Source: Nitrospira_E sp052156535 (GTDB taxonomy: Bacteria > Nitrospirota > Nitrospiria > Nitrospirales > UBA8639). From it: 64,000 nucleotides of DNA. Location: positions 186,001 to 250,000 of the forward strand of contig NZ_JBQKUP010000029.1 in assembly GCF_052156535.1 (NCBI RefSeq), in the 5' to 3' direction. Numbering within the stretch: position 1 is the stretch's first letter; each line of letters opens with the position of its first letter. Made by a program: the position numbers and the translations under genes. A model generated the notes under the pieces. It did not search any database. It was given only the letters and a program-made list of their open reading frames with translations, and was not told the origin of the DNA. Below are positions 1-8,045 of the stretch, one piece after another.

Positions 1-487
1 TCACTATAACCAGACGAACCGCCCAATCTTCGTTTGCCAGGTTGTCACACCCCTGGGCAATGACTCAGCCCATCTGGGCGTAGGGCAGCCCGCTTTATTA
101 GGTCGATTTCCGATGGGGCCCTGCACGCAGACACCCTGAGCTGAAGACCTTTGGGAACAAACCACTTTGCATTCTCTGATGATGAACTCAAGAACAATGA
201 ACCGGTAGATTGCTGGCCAATGCCCTATTACATTTGGCTACTTTCGGAGCAAAGGAAAATATCGGCCCTCTTCCTGTTGTCATTTTCCATGGAAAATCCA
301 GCAAATCGTTTTTACCTAGCCCTGGCAAACCTTGCCCGGTGTCAAAATCCCCACAGCACAATAAAGCTAAAACTTACATGGTTTTCAAGCATTTCACCCA
401 TTTCTTTTCAGGAATTTCTGGCACGGTTCTTGGTCTATTGGAAGGCAGGCACATGCTAAAACGTCCATAATTAACAAGGGGTTGTTC
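1..487. other. No supported gene at left edge
   Basis: No reading frame here has a convincing start, ribosome site and protein-like composition. Two overlapping forward frames (151-459 and 210-470) give low-complexity, non-homologous-looking peptides with no Shine-Dalgarno sequence. On the reverse strand a short open stretch (about 140 to 1) reads out of the left edge and could be the tail of a gene lying outside, but nothing recognisable is encoded. Confidence 0.5.
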
Positions 488-688
488 ATGGGTGAAACCG
501 AATACTTAGACAAGGAAGATCAAGAAAAAGCGGTGGAAATTCGCATTGAAGATGTCATTTATCGCTCTGATGAAAGCCCGGCGGTCGTGCTGGCGATCAA
601 ACGCACCTGTTCCCTGAGTGGAGAATGCAAAGTCGGACATGTCACGTTGGGACATGAAAATACCCTTCGTTTATATCTAGAAACCTAA
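488..688 (+). CDS. Small hypothetical acidic protein (66 aa)
   Basis: The ATG at 488 has an AGGGG ribosome site 7 nt upstream; an in-frame TTG at 482 lies too close to that site, so 488 was chosen. The product is acidic at its N terminus (residues 2-20 rich in Glu/Asp/Lys) and has a short beta-like C-terminal part with two Cys (CSLSGEC). There is no signal peptide or membrane segment, and I do not recognise the family. It stands alone, convergent with the phosphoesterase gene downstream. Codon use resembles the neighbours, so it is probably a real gene. Confidence 0.6.
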   Translation: MGETEYLDKEDQEKAVEIRIEDVIYRSDESPAVVLAIKRTCSLSGECKVGHVTLGHENTLRLYLET

Positions 689-899
689 TCACGAATTCAC
701 TTTCTCAATGCTTTCTTGCATTACGCCAATAGCTCAACTCTATGGTCTTATCCTGGTTTCATGTTCACATCTCCAAAGGTTCTGGCCAAGCGAACCCCTT
801 TGACCAGAAAGCAACCGGCAAAGCACTCAAGTCTCAAGGGTTTTATAAGAGTCGACCAGGCTACTTTCAGAAGACTCATCGCGTATCCCCTCTATTCCT

Positions 900-1355
900 T
901 TATTGGGCAATCTCAATGATTTCAGGTGTAAGGCCGGTATCAGTCAAATGAAGACGGGCCACGGAAATCGGGAGAGTAAATCGACGAGGGCCGGCACTGC
1001 CAGGATTGAGGTAGAGTACTCCCTTGCGTCTCTCGGCAGAGGCACGATGGGAATGCCCAAAAATGACCGCAGAAAATTCGGCGGCAACCGGATCTAAATC
1101 TAAGTGATCCAGTTCATGCACAACATATAAAACATACGATTGATGTTCGACGACATTCGTCAGGGGAATCTGCGCAGCCCAAGAGTCCTGATCATTATTC
1201 CCACGAACGGCGATCACCGGAGCGATCGCCTCCAGTGTCTTCAGGACCTCAGGGCTTCCGATGTCTCCGGCGTGGATAATCAATTTCGCACCGGTCAAAG
1301 CTGCAATCACTTGAGGGCGCACCAGCCCATGCGTATCAGAAATAATCCCGATCAT
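900..1355 (-). CDS. YfcE/MJ0936-type metallophosphoesterase
   Basis: The 151-aa protein belongs to the small calcineurin-like phosphodiesterase family (YfcE, MJ0936, also Vps29-like). The sequence shows the dinuclear-metal ligands in order: SDTHG near the N terminus, HAGDIG, GNND, and GHSHRA, followed by the LNPGS motif typical of the family. Length matches the family, so the gene is complete. These enzymes hydrolyse phosphodiester or phosphomonoester substrates with Mn2+ or Ni2+ in the cytoplasm; the physiological substrate is generally unknown. It lies just downstream of the membrane protein gene at 1395-1985 and may be cotranscribed with it (39-nt gap). Confidence 0.88.
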   Translation of the reverse strand: MIGIISDTHGLVRPQVIAALTGAKLIIHAGDIGSPEVLKTLEAIAPVIAVRGNNDQDSWAAQIPLTNVVEHQSYVLYVVHELDHLDLDPVAAEFSAVIFGHSHRASAERRKGVLYLNPGSAGPRRFTLPISVARLHLTDTGLTPEIIEIAQ

Positions 1356-1394
1356 CTTCTCTCTCTCTTATTTTCGATATTCTCATCCTGCGAA

Positions 1395-1985
1395 TCAGGA
1401 ATCTATTGTCGGTTGATCACCCGTTTTAAAAAATTCCCCGTAATGGCGTAAGCCACACTCTGGACAAAACCCATGCGTAAATTGGGCATTAGATCGATCA
1501 CTAATAAATCGTTCGAGCGGTTGCCAGTTATTATTGTCGTCACGAATCTTTTTGCAAAAACTGCAAATAGGAAGACAGCCCTCCAAAATATTGACTCTGT
1601 TGGCTAAGGCTCGCGTTTGCCTAGCGGTTCGATTGACAAGGAAAGCCGCCCCACCAAGAACAAGAATTCGGATCACCGTGTTAATGGAGGCATCTAATAG
1701 GGTGAGGGAAACCGACCAAAACTGTATATTAAAAAGTAATCTAATAAGAGACAATGCCACGGCACATGTCAGCCCCCAGGAAAATCCCCTATACCAGGAG
1801 GCGAGCGACACTGGAATGAGATACAAAATAGGAAACTGAATGGTTGGGCCTGCTACGAAATCCCCAAGCAAAATTACAAGCGCTAACGCACTCAAATAGC
1901 CGGGGAATAATATGGAATGCGTCCAGGCGTCTTTCCAAAAGCCTGTTTTGGAAGGAAGAAAAGGAAATGACTGAAAAGGCGGCAT
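1395..1985 (-). CDS. Membrane protein with C-terminal CxxC sensor-associated domain
   Basis: The 196-aa protein has about four hydrophobic segments (roughly residues 25-130), then a short linker and a cytoplasmic domain with the pattern CSFCKKIRDD, a tryptophan-containing stretch and CPECG. That Cys-rich block is commonly found at the C terminus of bacterial sensor kinases and response regulators, after a coiled-coil. Here no kinase, cyclase or receiver domain follows, so the protein looks like a membrane sensor module without an output domain. The paired Cys (CxxC plus CxxC) could bind a metal. The start at 1985 is a good ATG but its ribosome site is weak. The signal sensed is unknown. Confidence 0.6.
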   Translation of the reverse strand: MPPFQSFPFLPSKTGFWKDAWTHSILFPGYLSALALVILLGDFVAGPTIQFPILYLIPVSLASWYRGFSWGLTCAVALSLIRLLFNIQFWSVSLTLLDASINTVIRILVLGGAAFLVNRTARQTRALANRVNILEGCLPICSFCKKIRDDNNNWQPLERFISDRSNAQFTHGFCPECGLRHYGEFFKTGDQPTIDS

Positions 1986-2314
1986 AGGCCTAAACAGAAT
2001 TGCGTAAAATAAAAATCTTTATACTTATCATAGCATAAGAGGCATATGTCCAACATGGCGTTCTGAATAATATTAAGATGCCCGCCCCGCCACCTGTCTG
2101 GAGGAACTTGTCTGAGAATGTTGGGGCTACCCACAGCCAACTGGATCGTTCTACTCAACCAACAGTAAAGATCTATCTCTAATACAAGAACCTGACCACC
2201 CCGTTTTTGACGTATTAAAACTTCCGTGCATCAGTCGAACGAGATTTTTTGGAATGATCCCTCCATTCGGGAAACGCCTGTGTTTCTCAATCCCGTATGG
2301 TGTATCCGGACAGT
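1986..2314. other. Intergenic region, no gene seen
   Basis: About 330 nt between the membrane-protein gene and the MITE-like element. Short frames exist on both strands but lack ribosome sites and protein-like composition. I see no RNA gene or strong hairpin. Confidence 0.5.
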
Positions 2315-2321
2315 CATTTGG

Positions 2322-2592
2322 GGAGTGTTGAATAATAAAGATGTTCAAGGGAAAATTTGCCCAGGATTAGATTACTCATTAAAGGCTTCGGGTCGGTTCA
2401 AAAAAGCATGCCCTGAGTCTTCCCGAAGGGTCCGTCCAGTCCTGTCCTGAGGCTTCTCGAAGGAAAGGCCGCAGCCGTTTTTACGCGCGGAGCCTACGCT
2501 TAGTAGGTGAGCACGGGAAAATGGCGACCTGCCTGCGCGAAGCCGCTCCGGCGAAGGCAGGGAACGCCACTGGCGGCTTTTTTCAACAGACC
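2322..2592 (+). mobile_element. MITE-like element, copy 1 (271 bp, with nested insertions)
   Basis: This non-coding element begins GGAGTGTTGAA and ends TTCAACAGACC, giving 11-bp imperfect terminal inverted repeats (GGAGTGTTGAA versus GGTCTGTTGAA). It is flanked by a perfect 7-bp direct repeat, CATTTGG, at 2315-2321 and 2593-2599, as expected for a target-site duplication. It is homologous along its length to the 189-bp copies at 27488 and 31743 but carries about 82 extra bases. These are two related motifs in 2407-2462 (each ending in a CGAAGG-type block) and a hairpin at 2528-2561 (CCTGCCT ... AGGCAGG). No transposase is encoded. It sits directly upstream of zwf and creates a false N-terminal extension of that frame. 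Confidence 0.85.
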
Positions 2593-2653
2593 CATTTGGA
2601 TAGCGCTTATCCCTGGAAATGGTATAGTAATAAAGAGACCAGTCACGGTTGTA

Positions 2654-2685
2654 AAGGCTGCGGCGCATTGTCGCAGCCTTTTTTA
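2654..2685 (+). terminator. Rho-independent terminator or attenuator upstream of zwf
   Basis: A nearly perfect GC-rich hairpin (AAGGCTGCG, 8-nt loop, CGCAGCCTT) is followed by a T run. It lies between the MITE and zwf and reads in the zwf direction. A TATAGT -10-like hexamer is at 2623-2628. With no gene upstream on this strand, it may attenuate zwf transcription or end a short leader RNA. Confidence 0.6.
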
Positions 2686-2763
2686 TCAGGCAAAGACTAT
2701 TATAAGGAATCAAGTCGCATTCCTCGGTTGGATTATGTTCTCCATGGACCCGATGCGAATGAC

Positions 2764-4356
2764 ATGTCCGGAAAGGTAAAAGAGTCAGTGAAAACGTCCC
2801 ATCCTGTGTTCGACCACGCCGATGAACTAAAAGAGGGTGCCCTCTTCCAACAACCCAGTAATGGTCAAACGCGACCCCCGACGTTATTTATCATATTTGG
2901 GGCCCAGGGAGATCTCACGAAGAGAAAATTGATTCCCGCGTTATACAACCTGGCCTCAAGTCATCATCTCCCTCAAGAATTTGCCATCCTTGGGATAGAT
3001 GGGATTCCCATGCATACGGATGACTTTCGGGAAAAGATACGTCAGGACATCGATGAATTATGTCCCCGTCCCATCGATGCCAACATCAAAGAATGGCTCC
3101 TTGATCGCCTGCATTACCTGGCAGGAGATTTTCGGGATTCTCAAACCTACGACCGCCTTCATTCTTTGCTGACACAGTTAAATACGACACATGGGACTCA
3201 GGGGAATTACCTCTATTACATGGCCACGGCTCCAACATTTTTTGCGGAAATCGTTGCGCAACTGGGCGCCAAAGGATTAGTCGAACATCGAAAAGATTTT
3301 TCCCGTCGTATCGTCATTGAGAAACCCTTCGGTCATGATTTGCCATCGGCTCGATCACTCAATCAAGCCCTGAGACAGGTGCTCGATGAAAGTCAGATTT
3401 ACCGGATCGATCATTATCTTGGCAAAGAAACCGTTCAAAATATTTTAATTTTTCGCTTTGCGAATGGCATTTTTGAACCAATCTGGAACCGTCAATATAT
3501 TGATCATGTCCAAATCACTGTTGCGGAAACGTTAGGGGTTGAGCATCGTGGGGCCTATTATGAAAAAGCCGGTGCGCTCCGTGACATGGTCTCCAATCAC
3601 CTCCTGCAAATCTTGGCGTTCGTGGCGATGGAACCACCGAATACGTTTGATCCCGAAGCGGTCCGGAACGAGAAAGCCAAGGTGCTCCGCGCCATCCAGC
3701 CCATGAACCCCGTCGAGGTCTTACAATCAACGGTTGCCGGACAATATGAGGCCGGATCGATTAATGGTCACAGTGTCCTTCCTTATCGAATGGAAAAGGA
3801 TGTCAATCCAGCCTCCCTGACTGAAACCTTTGCCGCAATGACCTTAGGTATTGAAAGTTGGCGTTGGGAAGGCGTGCCCTTTTACCTTCGGACCGGCAAA
3901 CGGTTACACACCCGAGTGACCGAAGTGGTCATTCAGTTTAAATCTGCCCCGCTGATGTTATTTCGTAAGACTCCAGTCGACAAGCTCACGCCGAATGTGT
4001 TGGTCATTCGCATTCAACCGGATGAAGGCATTTCCCTAAGTTTTGGAGCCAAAATTCCAGGACCCAAGGTCAAGGTCGGGACGGTAGATATGGATTTCCA
4101 ATATGCGGAATATTTCGGTGATGCGCCGAGCACAGGCTATGAGACACTCCTGCACGACGTGATGGCTGGAGACGCAACCCTATTTCAACGAAGTGATAGC
4201 GTCGAGGTTGGCTGGAGTATCGTCGATCCCATTGTCAAAGTGTGGGAGAGCCTGGGCTCGCATGCCATTCGTCCCTATAGCTCAGGGAGCTGGGGACCGC
4301 CGGAAGCCGATGCCTTGCTGGCCAGGGACGGCCGAATGTGGAGAAACCACGGGTAA
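2764..4356 (+). CDS. zwf: Glucose-6-phosphate 1-dehydrogenase
   Basis: It oxidises glucose 6-phosphate to 6-phosphogluconolactone with NAD(P)+, the entry step of the oxidative pentose phosphate pathway. From Met at 2764 the protein is about 530 aa, near the usual 490-510. The dinucleotide-binding motif GAQGDLT (residues 46-52) replaces the more common GASGDLT; EKPFG (186-190) and the substrate/catalytic motif RIDHYLGKE (214-222) are intact. The frame stays open back to 2521, but those 81 codons translate the end of the MITE and a terminator hairpin, so they are not protein. The ATG at 2764 has no strong ribosome site and a TTG at 2728 is an alternative. No pgl or gnd gene lies alongside. Confidence 0.93.
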   Translation: MSGKVKESVKTSHPVFDHADELKEGALFQQPSNGQTRPPTLFIIFGAQGDLTKRKLIPALYNLASSHHLPQEFAILGIDGIPMHTDDFREKIRQDIDELCPRPIDANIKEWLLDRLHYLAGDFRDSQTYDRLHSLLTQLNTTHGTQGNYLYYMATAPTFFAEIVAQLGAKGLVEHRKDFSRRIVIEKPFGHDLPSARSLNQALRQVLDESQIYRIDHYLGKETVQNILIFRFANGIFEPIWNRQYIDHVQITVAETLGVEHRGAYYEKAGALRDMVSNHLLQILAFVAMEPPNTFDPEAVRNEKAKVLRAIQPMNPVEVLQSTVAGQYEAGSINGHSVLPYRMEKDVNPASLTETFAAMTLGIESWRWEGVPFYLRTGKRLHTRVTEVVIQFKSAPLMLFRKTPVDKLTPNVLVIRIQPDEGISLSFGAKIPGPKVKVGTVDMDFQYAEYFGDAPSTGYETLLHDVMAGDATLFQRSDSVEVGWSIVDPIVKVWESLGSHAIRPYSSGSWGPPEADALLARDGRMWRNHG

Positions 4357-4464
4357 GGAAACTGTTGATGGTCAGGGAATTCCACCTGCTCTTACAATAA
4401 TTGAAATAGATTCATTTCGGAAAAATTGGTCCTCAGCCTCCCACGGGACGACCACTCACCTTTT

Positions 4465-5898
4465 TCACAGGACAGCCGGTTTCACCGGAGTCAGTAGCAT
4501 TCCTGAGCGTGGCCCCAGATCGGATAAGACAACCTTTCCTTGTTCACACTTGAACCTGTGTCCAGTAAGCTGGTCCTCAAGCCATCGAGCGGTCTTCCCC
4601 ACCCACGGGGCGATATCAATCTGAATAGAGATGGGGTGATCATCATTATGAAAAAGAATAAAGACACAGGTTCTTTGCGTCTTTCTCACAAAGACACAAC
4701 ACTGTTGCTCAGAGAATACCTGAACCACGGTCCAATCCCCTTCGCGTAACATTGGAAGAGATTTCCGGATTGCAATAAGCTGCTTGGTGAAATCCCGCAA
4801 CTCGTGATTCCAATTCCTCTGATTCCATTCCATGCCCCGACGATTGTCAGGGTCCTTCCCTCCCCTCATCCCGATTTCATCCCCATAATACACGGCCGGT
4901 ATCCCCGGAAAAACAAACTGAAACAGCATGGCCAACTTCAGTCGTAAAATATTTCCCCGGGCTAAAGCATACAGGCGTTCAGTGTCATGGGACCCTAACA
5001 TGTTCACCATTGCTAAGGTCGTTTCCCATGGATACATCCGAAGAAGTTTATTCACGCGGGACACAAATTGCCTGGTTGAAATGGAACCGTGAATAAAGTA
5101 GTCCAAGACGATCTGACGGAGTAGATAGTTCGTTCCTCCGTCAAATTGTCCATCCCGAATCCAAGAACGACCAGAACCCCAGATTTCTGCCACCATATAC
5201 GACGACGGATTTATGGTCTTCACCTTCTGCCAGAGCGCCTTCCAAAACTGATGGCCCCGGACATCAGCCACTGCATCCAACCGCCATCCATCTATACCCT
5301 GACTCGTCCAATAGGCTGCGACGTCCAGAAAATACCGTCGTGTGGCAGGATTGGCTAAGTTGAGAATGGGCATGAGAGGCCGTTCCTGCCAACCGCGATA
5401 ACGAAATTTCCCGAACGCATTAACCGGAAATCGTGTGATGAAAAACCAGGAGGTGAAGGGGGATGCCGGCCCACGTTCCATGACATCATAAAAGGGAAAA
5501 AATCCCCGGCCGCAATGATTGAATACGCCATCCAATAATACGCGAATGCCATTCGCGTGAGCCCTGGATATCAGAGTCTGAAAGTCAGCCAATGTCCCAA
5601 GGCGAGGATCAATCCTATAATAATCGTAGGTGTTGTATCGATGATTGGCCGAGGCAAAAAAAATGGGGGCCAGGTAAATCAAATTGACACCAAGGTCCAG
5701 GAGGTAATCGAGATGTTCAGTAATTCCTCGCAGAGTCCCTCCCATAAATCCGTGAGCTGTAGGCTTGGATCTCCAGGGCACGAAACCAGATCCGGGCTTG
5801 AGCTGTTGGCTATCTCCTGCAAACCGGTCAGGAAAGATTTGATAGATTATGGCGTCACGAGTCCAGGAAATGTCGGAAACGGGTTGATGACATTTCAT
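4465..5898 (-). CDS. GH13 alpha-amylase family glycosidase
   Basis: This cytoplasmic alpha-glucan hydrolase has no signal peptide and acts on maltodextrins or cyclodextrins. Numbered from Met at 5898 (477 aa), the conserved GH13 regions are present: region I DGVFNH (about 123-128), region II GWRLDAV with the nucleophile Asp208, region III EIWG with the acid/base Glu238, and region IV GSHDTE with Asp305. A C-terminal beta domain follows. It resembles neopullulanase/cyclomaltodextrinase-type enzymes without their extra N-terminal domain. The frame can extend to a TTG at 5958, but that lies inside the terminator of the upstream operon. Convergent with zwf, it suggests glycogen or maltodextrin breakdown feeding glucose phosphate metabolism. 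Confidence 0.88.
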   Translation of the reverse strand: MKCHQPVSDISWTRDAIIYQIFPDRFAGDSQQLKPGSGFVPWRSKPTAHGFMGGTLRGITEHLDYLLDLGVNLIYLAPIFFASANHRYNTYDYYRIDPRLGTLADFQTLISRAHANGIRVLLDGVFNHCGRGFFPFYDVMERGPASPFTSWFFITRFPVNAFGKFRYRGWQERPLMPILNLANPATRRYFLDVAAYWTSQGIDGWRLDAVADVRGHQFWKALWQKVKTINPSSYMVAEIWGSGRSWIRDGQFDGGTNYLLRQIVLDYFIHGSISTRQFVSRVNKLLRMYPWETTLAMVNMLGSHDTERLYALARGNILRLKLAMLFQFVFPGIPAVYYGDEIGMRGGKDPDNRRGMEWNQRNWNHELRDFTKQLIAIRKSLPMLREGDWTVVQVFSEQQCCVFVRKTQRTCVFILFHNDDHPISIQIDIAPWVGKTARWLEDQLTGHRFKCEQGKVVLSDLGPRSGMLLTPVKPAVL

Positions 5899-5966
5899 AG
5901 ATATACAATCAGAAACTCGTTCACGGATAGGATCTGGACATTGGTGTGCAAAAAACAAGCACGAAA

Positions 5967-5990
5967 CCCGGAGTCACAAGAAACTCCGGG
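5967..5990 (-). terminator. Terminator at the end of the 6.0-14.6 kb operon
   Basis: The inverted repeat CCCGGAGT ... ACTCCGGG has a 9-nt loop. Read leftward it is followed by TTTC and then a run of six T, typical of intrinsic termination. It lies 47 nt after the last gene of the large leftward operon and upstream of the amylase gene, separating the two units. Confidence 0.65.
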
Positions 5991-6037
5991 CTAGAGGAAG
6001 AGGAAAAAATCCGCTGGCAATCTTTCAAAACTGACGT

Positions 6038-6586
6038 TTAACAACACGAGCCTACGCTGGGAGCACACCCACAGGAGGATGCACACCCGAGGGACTGACA
6101 ACAATCCACACAATCGCAGCCACAGGCCATTTGGCACTCATATCCGTGAGATCCATGAAAATGGTCCCTGGCCCCGTGAGTATGGCCCCATCCAGGGTGT
6201 CCGTGATGATATTCAGGACCAGCTAGCCCCTGAAGGAATCGTAACCCGACCCCCAACCCAGAATTCAAAAGATCCATACCCAATTTCAAGGTCTCCCCTA
6301 CCCGGTTAGCGATCTCCCCACTTGTCTCGCCGGCAGTTTGGCCTGAGTCGGGATTCAAACCAGGCACCTGGGGAATCTGGGGTAAGAAACCGGTCATAGG
6401 AGGAAGTGGCCATCCCATCGGCATGTGAGGCATTCCTGCCGCACTCGTGCCAAACTGAGGGCCACCACGGGTTTCCATTCCTGGAGCGCGTTCGATTCGC
6501 TTTTTATATTCCTGGAATTCTGCTTTAGCTTTGTTCGCTGCGCCGGCCTTTTTCTCTTTTGAAGAACCTTTTGGGGTTGCCGCCAT
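6038..6586 (-). CDS. Unknown protein: amphipathic helix plus His- and Cys-rich tail
   Basis: The third of three consecutive ATG codons was taken as the start because AGGAG lies 6 nt before it; the protein is 182 aa. Order of parts: a basic Lys/Ala-rich N terminus (1-35), a Pro/Met/Gly-rich linker, a hydrophobic Gly/Leu helix (about 95-125), a His/Gly-rich segment, and a tail with 11 Cys in the last 33 residues, arranged as CxC, CC and CxxC. There is no signal peptide, so a cytoplasmic location is inferred. The helix resembles those at 9568 and 10325. The tail could bind metal or form disulfides. It is the last gene of the operon. I do not recognise the family. Confidence 0.7.
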   Translation of the reverse strand: MAATPKGSSKEKKAGAANKAKAEFQEYKKRIERAPGMETRGGPQFGTSAAGMPHMPMGWPLPPMTGFLPQIPQVPGLNPDSGQTAGETSGEIANRVGETLKLGMDLLNSGLGVGLRFLQGLAGPEYHHGHPGWGHTHGARDHFHGSHGYECQMACGCDCVDCCQSLGCASSCGCAPSVGSCC

Positions 6587-6608
6587 CATCATCTCCTGGT
6601 TAAACCGG

Positions 6609-7247
6609 TTAACAACTAAAGACTTCACACCATCGAACCCTGGAAGTCAGATTGACGACCAGGACCGTCAGGTGGGCACCTGGCTTGGTGGTGATAATTC
6701 CTTCTTTAATTTGATAGCCATCCTGAGGGTCGGCCTGCTTCATCCAGCCTAGAGTCGTTTTTTCGCTGTCCTGTACGACCACGAAAACTAAAGCGGGTGC
6801 AGTCGATGCCGCATTCGTCGGGGTATATTCGATGGAAAGATGCACGCAACATCCTCCCCCGATAAAGGCCTTGCCGATTCCGGCTTTTCCTCGCACATCC
6901 ACCTCACCGACAATCGGAGCCACGGCTGCCTTCGTTTCTGCGTTCCTGCCACTTGTCTCGCCGGCTGACATCTCAACCGGAGCCGTGAACATGGCCATTG
7001 CCCGGACTCGTTGGAGGACCATGGAATTGGAATCCGTCTTTCCGTCGACACTAATGTCCGCTTCAACAAGCAATTCCTTGGCTTCCTTCCGGCATTCCCG
7101 ATGCCCACAGCAACATTTGGCCCTGGGGTGGCTACAACCAGGACAAAACCCGGTGCCCCCATGCTGAAAGTGTGGTCCGGAAAAGGCTCCGGCACCAGGA
7201 TACGCATGAGTGGGAATTCCAGAAAACATCGGCTGAGTGTAATTCAT
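6609..7247 (-). CDS. Unknown protein: N-terminal Cys cluster and C-terminal RWCE-type beta domain
   Basis: The 212-aa product has a GGAAGGG ribosome site. Near the N terminus is a Cys cluster (CPGCSH ... CCCGHREC, about residues 34-53) that could bind zinc or another metal. The middle is polar. The last 90 residues form a beta-rich domain clearly paralogous to that of the next gene upstream (7332-7808): both share IGG, EY.P, DGY..K, PGA..T and a terminal RWCE..C motif. There is no signal peptide. The protein belongs to the isoprenoid-associated operon. Function unknown; a structural or surface-coating role for an intracellular particle is speculation. Confidence 0.72.
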   Translation of the reverse strand: MNYTQPMFSGIPTHAYPGAGAFSGPHFQHGGTGFCPGCSHPRAKCCCGHRECRKEAKELLVEADISVDGKTDSNSMVLQRVRAMAMFTAPVEMSAGETSGRNAETKAAVAPIVGEVDVRGKAGIGKAFIGGGCCVHLSIEYTPTNAASTAPALVFVVVQDSEKTTLGWMKQADPQDGYQIKEGIITTKPGAHLTVLVVNLTSRVRWCEVFSC

Positions 7248-7331
7248 TGGTGTACCCTTCCTTATTCTTGCCTCAAATTGAATAGCCGTTCAAAAAGACA
7301 ATACGCCTACGCTTAAGGTCTCCTCATCCGA

Positions 7332-7808
7332 TCAAAAACAGACTGTTTCGCACCAGCGCAATCGGGCCATCGCTTCTGTCACTTCCAACGTCACCTTGGC
7401 TCCTGGCTCGATGGATAGCAAATGCGATTTCACATGATAACCGTCCGTCATTGAGGTTTCCTGCCAGGTTGAGGTGCTCCCATCAAGGTCCACCGTGACC
7501 TTGACCAAGGGCGAAGCCGCCCCGGCATCCGGCGCGTATTCCAGGGTCAATGAGGCGTTGGTGGTTCCTCCGATCAACACTTCTTTCATGCCGGCTGCGC
7601 TGTCCACACTGACTTCTTGAGGAAGAGGCATGGAATGGCTGGCCTGAGTTCCCCAGCCGTATGCGGGATATCCGACTGACGGGTAATATGGCATCGGCAT
7701 CAGGACCGGATACCCAATTGGAGCCACGCTGCGATGACCGGTCGTATGATAATGGGGTGACGAATGGTGGGACATCGAGACACAGCAATGCGGTAAATGG
7801 TGATGCAT
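7332..7808 (-). CDS. Unknown His-rich protein with RWCE-type beta domain
   Basis: The 158-aa product has AAGGAG 8 nt before the ATG, and the ATG overlaps the stop of the upstream gene by one base (TAATG), indicating translational coupling. The N terminus is His-rich (HHHLPHCC, then SMSHHSSPHYH) with a Pro/Tyr-rich stretch, suggesting metal binding or low-complexity interactions. From about residue 70 it carries the same beta domain as the gene at 6609, ending RWCETVCF. There is no export signal. The shared domain points to duplication within the operon. Function unknown. Confidence 0.75.
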   Translation of the reverse strand: MHHHLPHCCVSMSHHSSPHYHTTGHRSVAPIGYPVLMPMPYYPSVGYPAYGWGTQASHSMPLPQEVSVDSAAGMKEVLIGGTTNASLTLEYAPDAGAASPLVKVTVDLDGSTSTWQETSMTDGYHVKSHLLSIEPGAKVTLEVTEAMARLRWCETVCF

Positions 7809-8002
7809 TAGGAATCTCCTTGGTTAGAGTCCGATGCTTTCGTCAAATCCTGGGTAATCTTCAACACATCTTCCACAATCTGGAAACCCGTATTGACCAC
7901 GGTATTGACCATGTCGGCCATTTTTTGAGGGATGTGATTCTCTAGAATTTGTGTGGAAGTCTGATTAATGACTTTGTTGACGGATTCTATAACGGTGGCC
8001 AT
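7808..8002 (-). CDS. Small amphipathic-helix protein (64 aa), phasin-like in character
   Basis: The gene has an AAAGG ribosome site and is coupled to the next gene. The sequence is predicted nearly all helical, with alternating hydrophobic and polar residues (for example VNTVVNTGFQIVEDVLKI) and no Cys. Such peptides resemble granule- or membrane-surface proteins such as phasins, but this is a likeness in character rather than a family match. It sits between the flavoenzyme gene and the two RWCE-domain genes. Confidence 0.68.
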   Translation of the reverse strand: MATVIESVNKVINQTSTQILENHIPQKMADMVNTVVNTGFQIVEDVLKITQDLTKASDSNQGDS

Positions 8003-8045
8003 GTCGTGTACCTTTCTCCGGACGGGTTAGAATCCCTGCCGGTGA

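Noticed and set aside
151..470. Overlapping forward frames in the first 500 bases
   Set aside because: No start signal and no protein-like composition.
2521..2763. 81-codon N-terminal extension of zwf
   Set aside because: These codons translate the end of the MITE and a terminator hairpin, and no G6PD has such a segment; the frame is open by chance.
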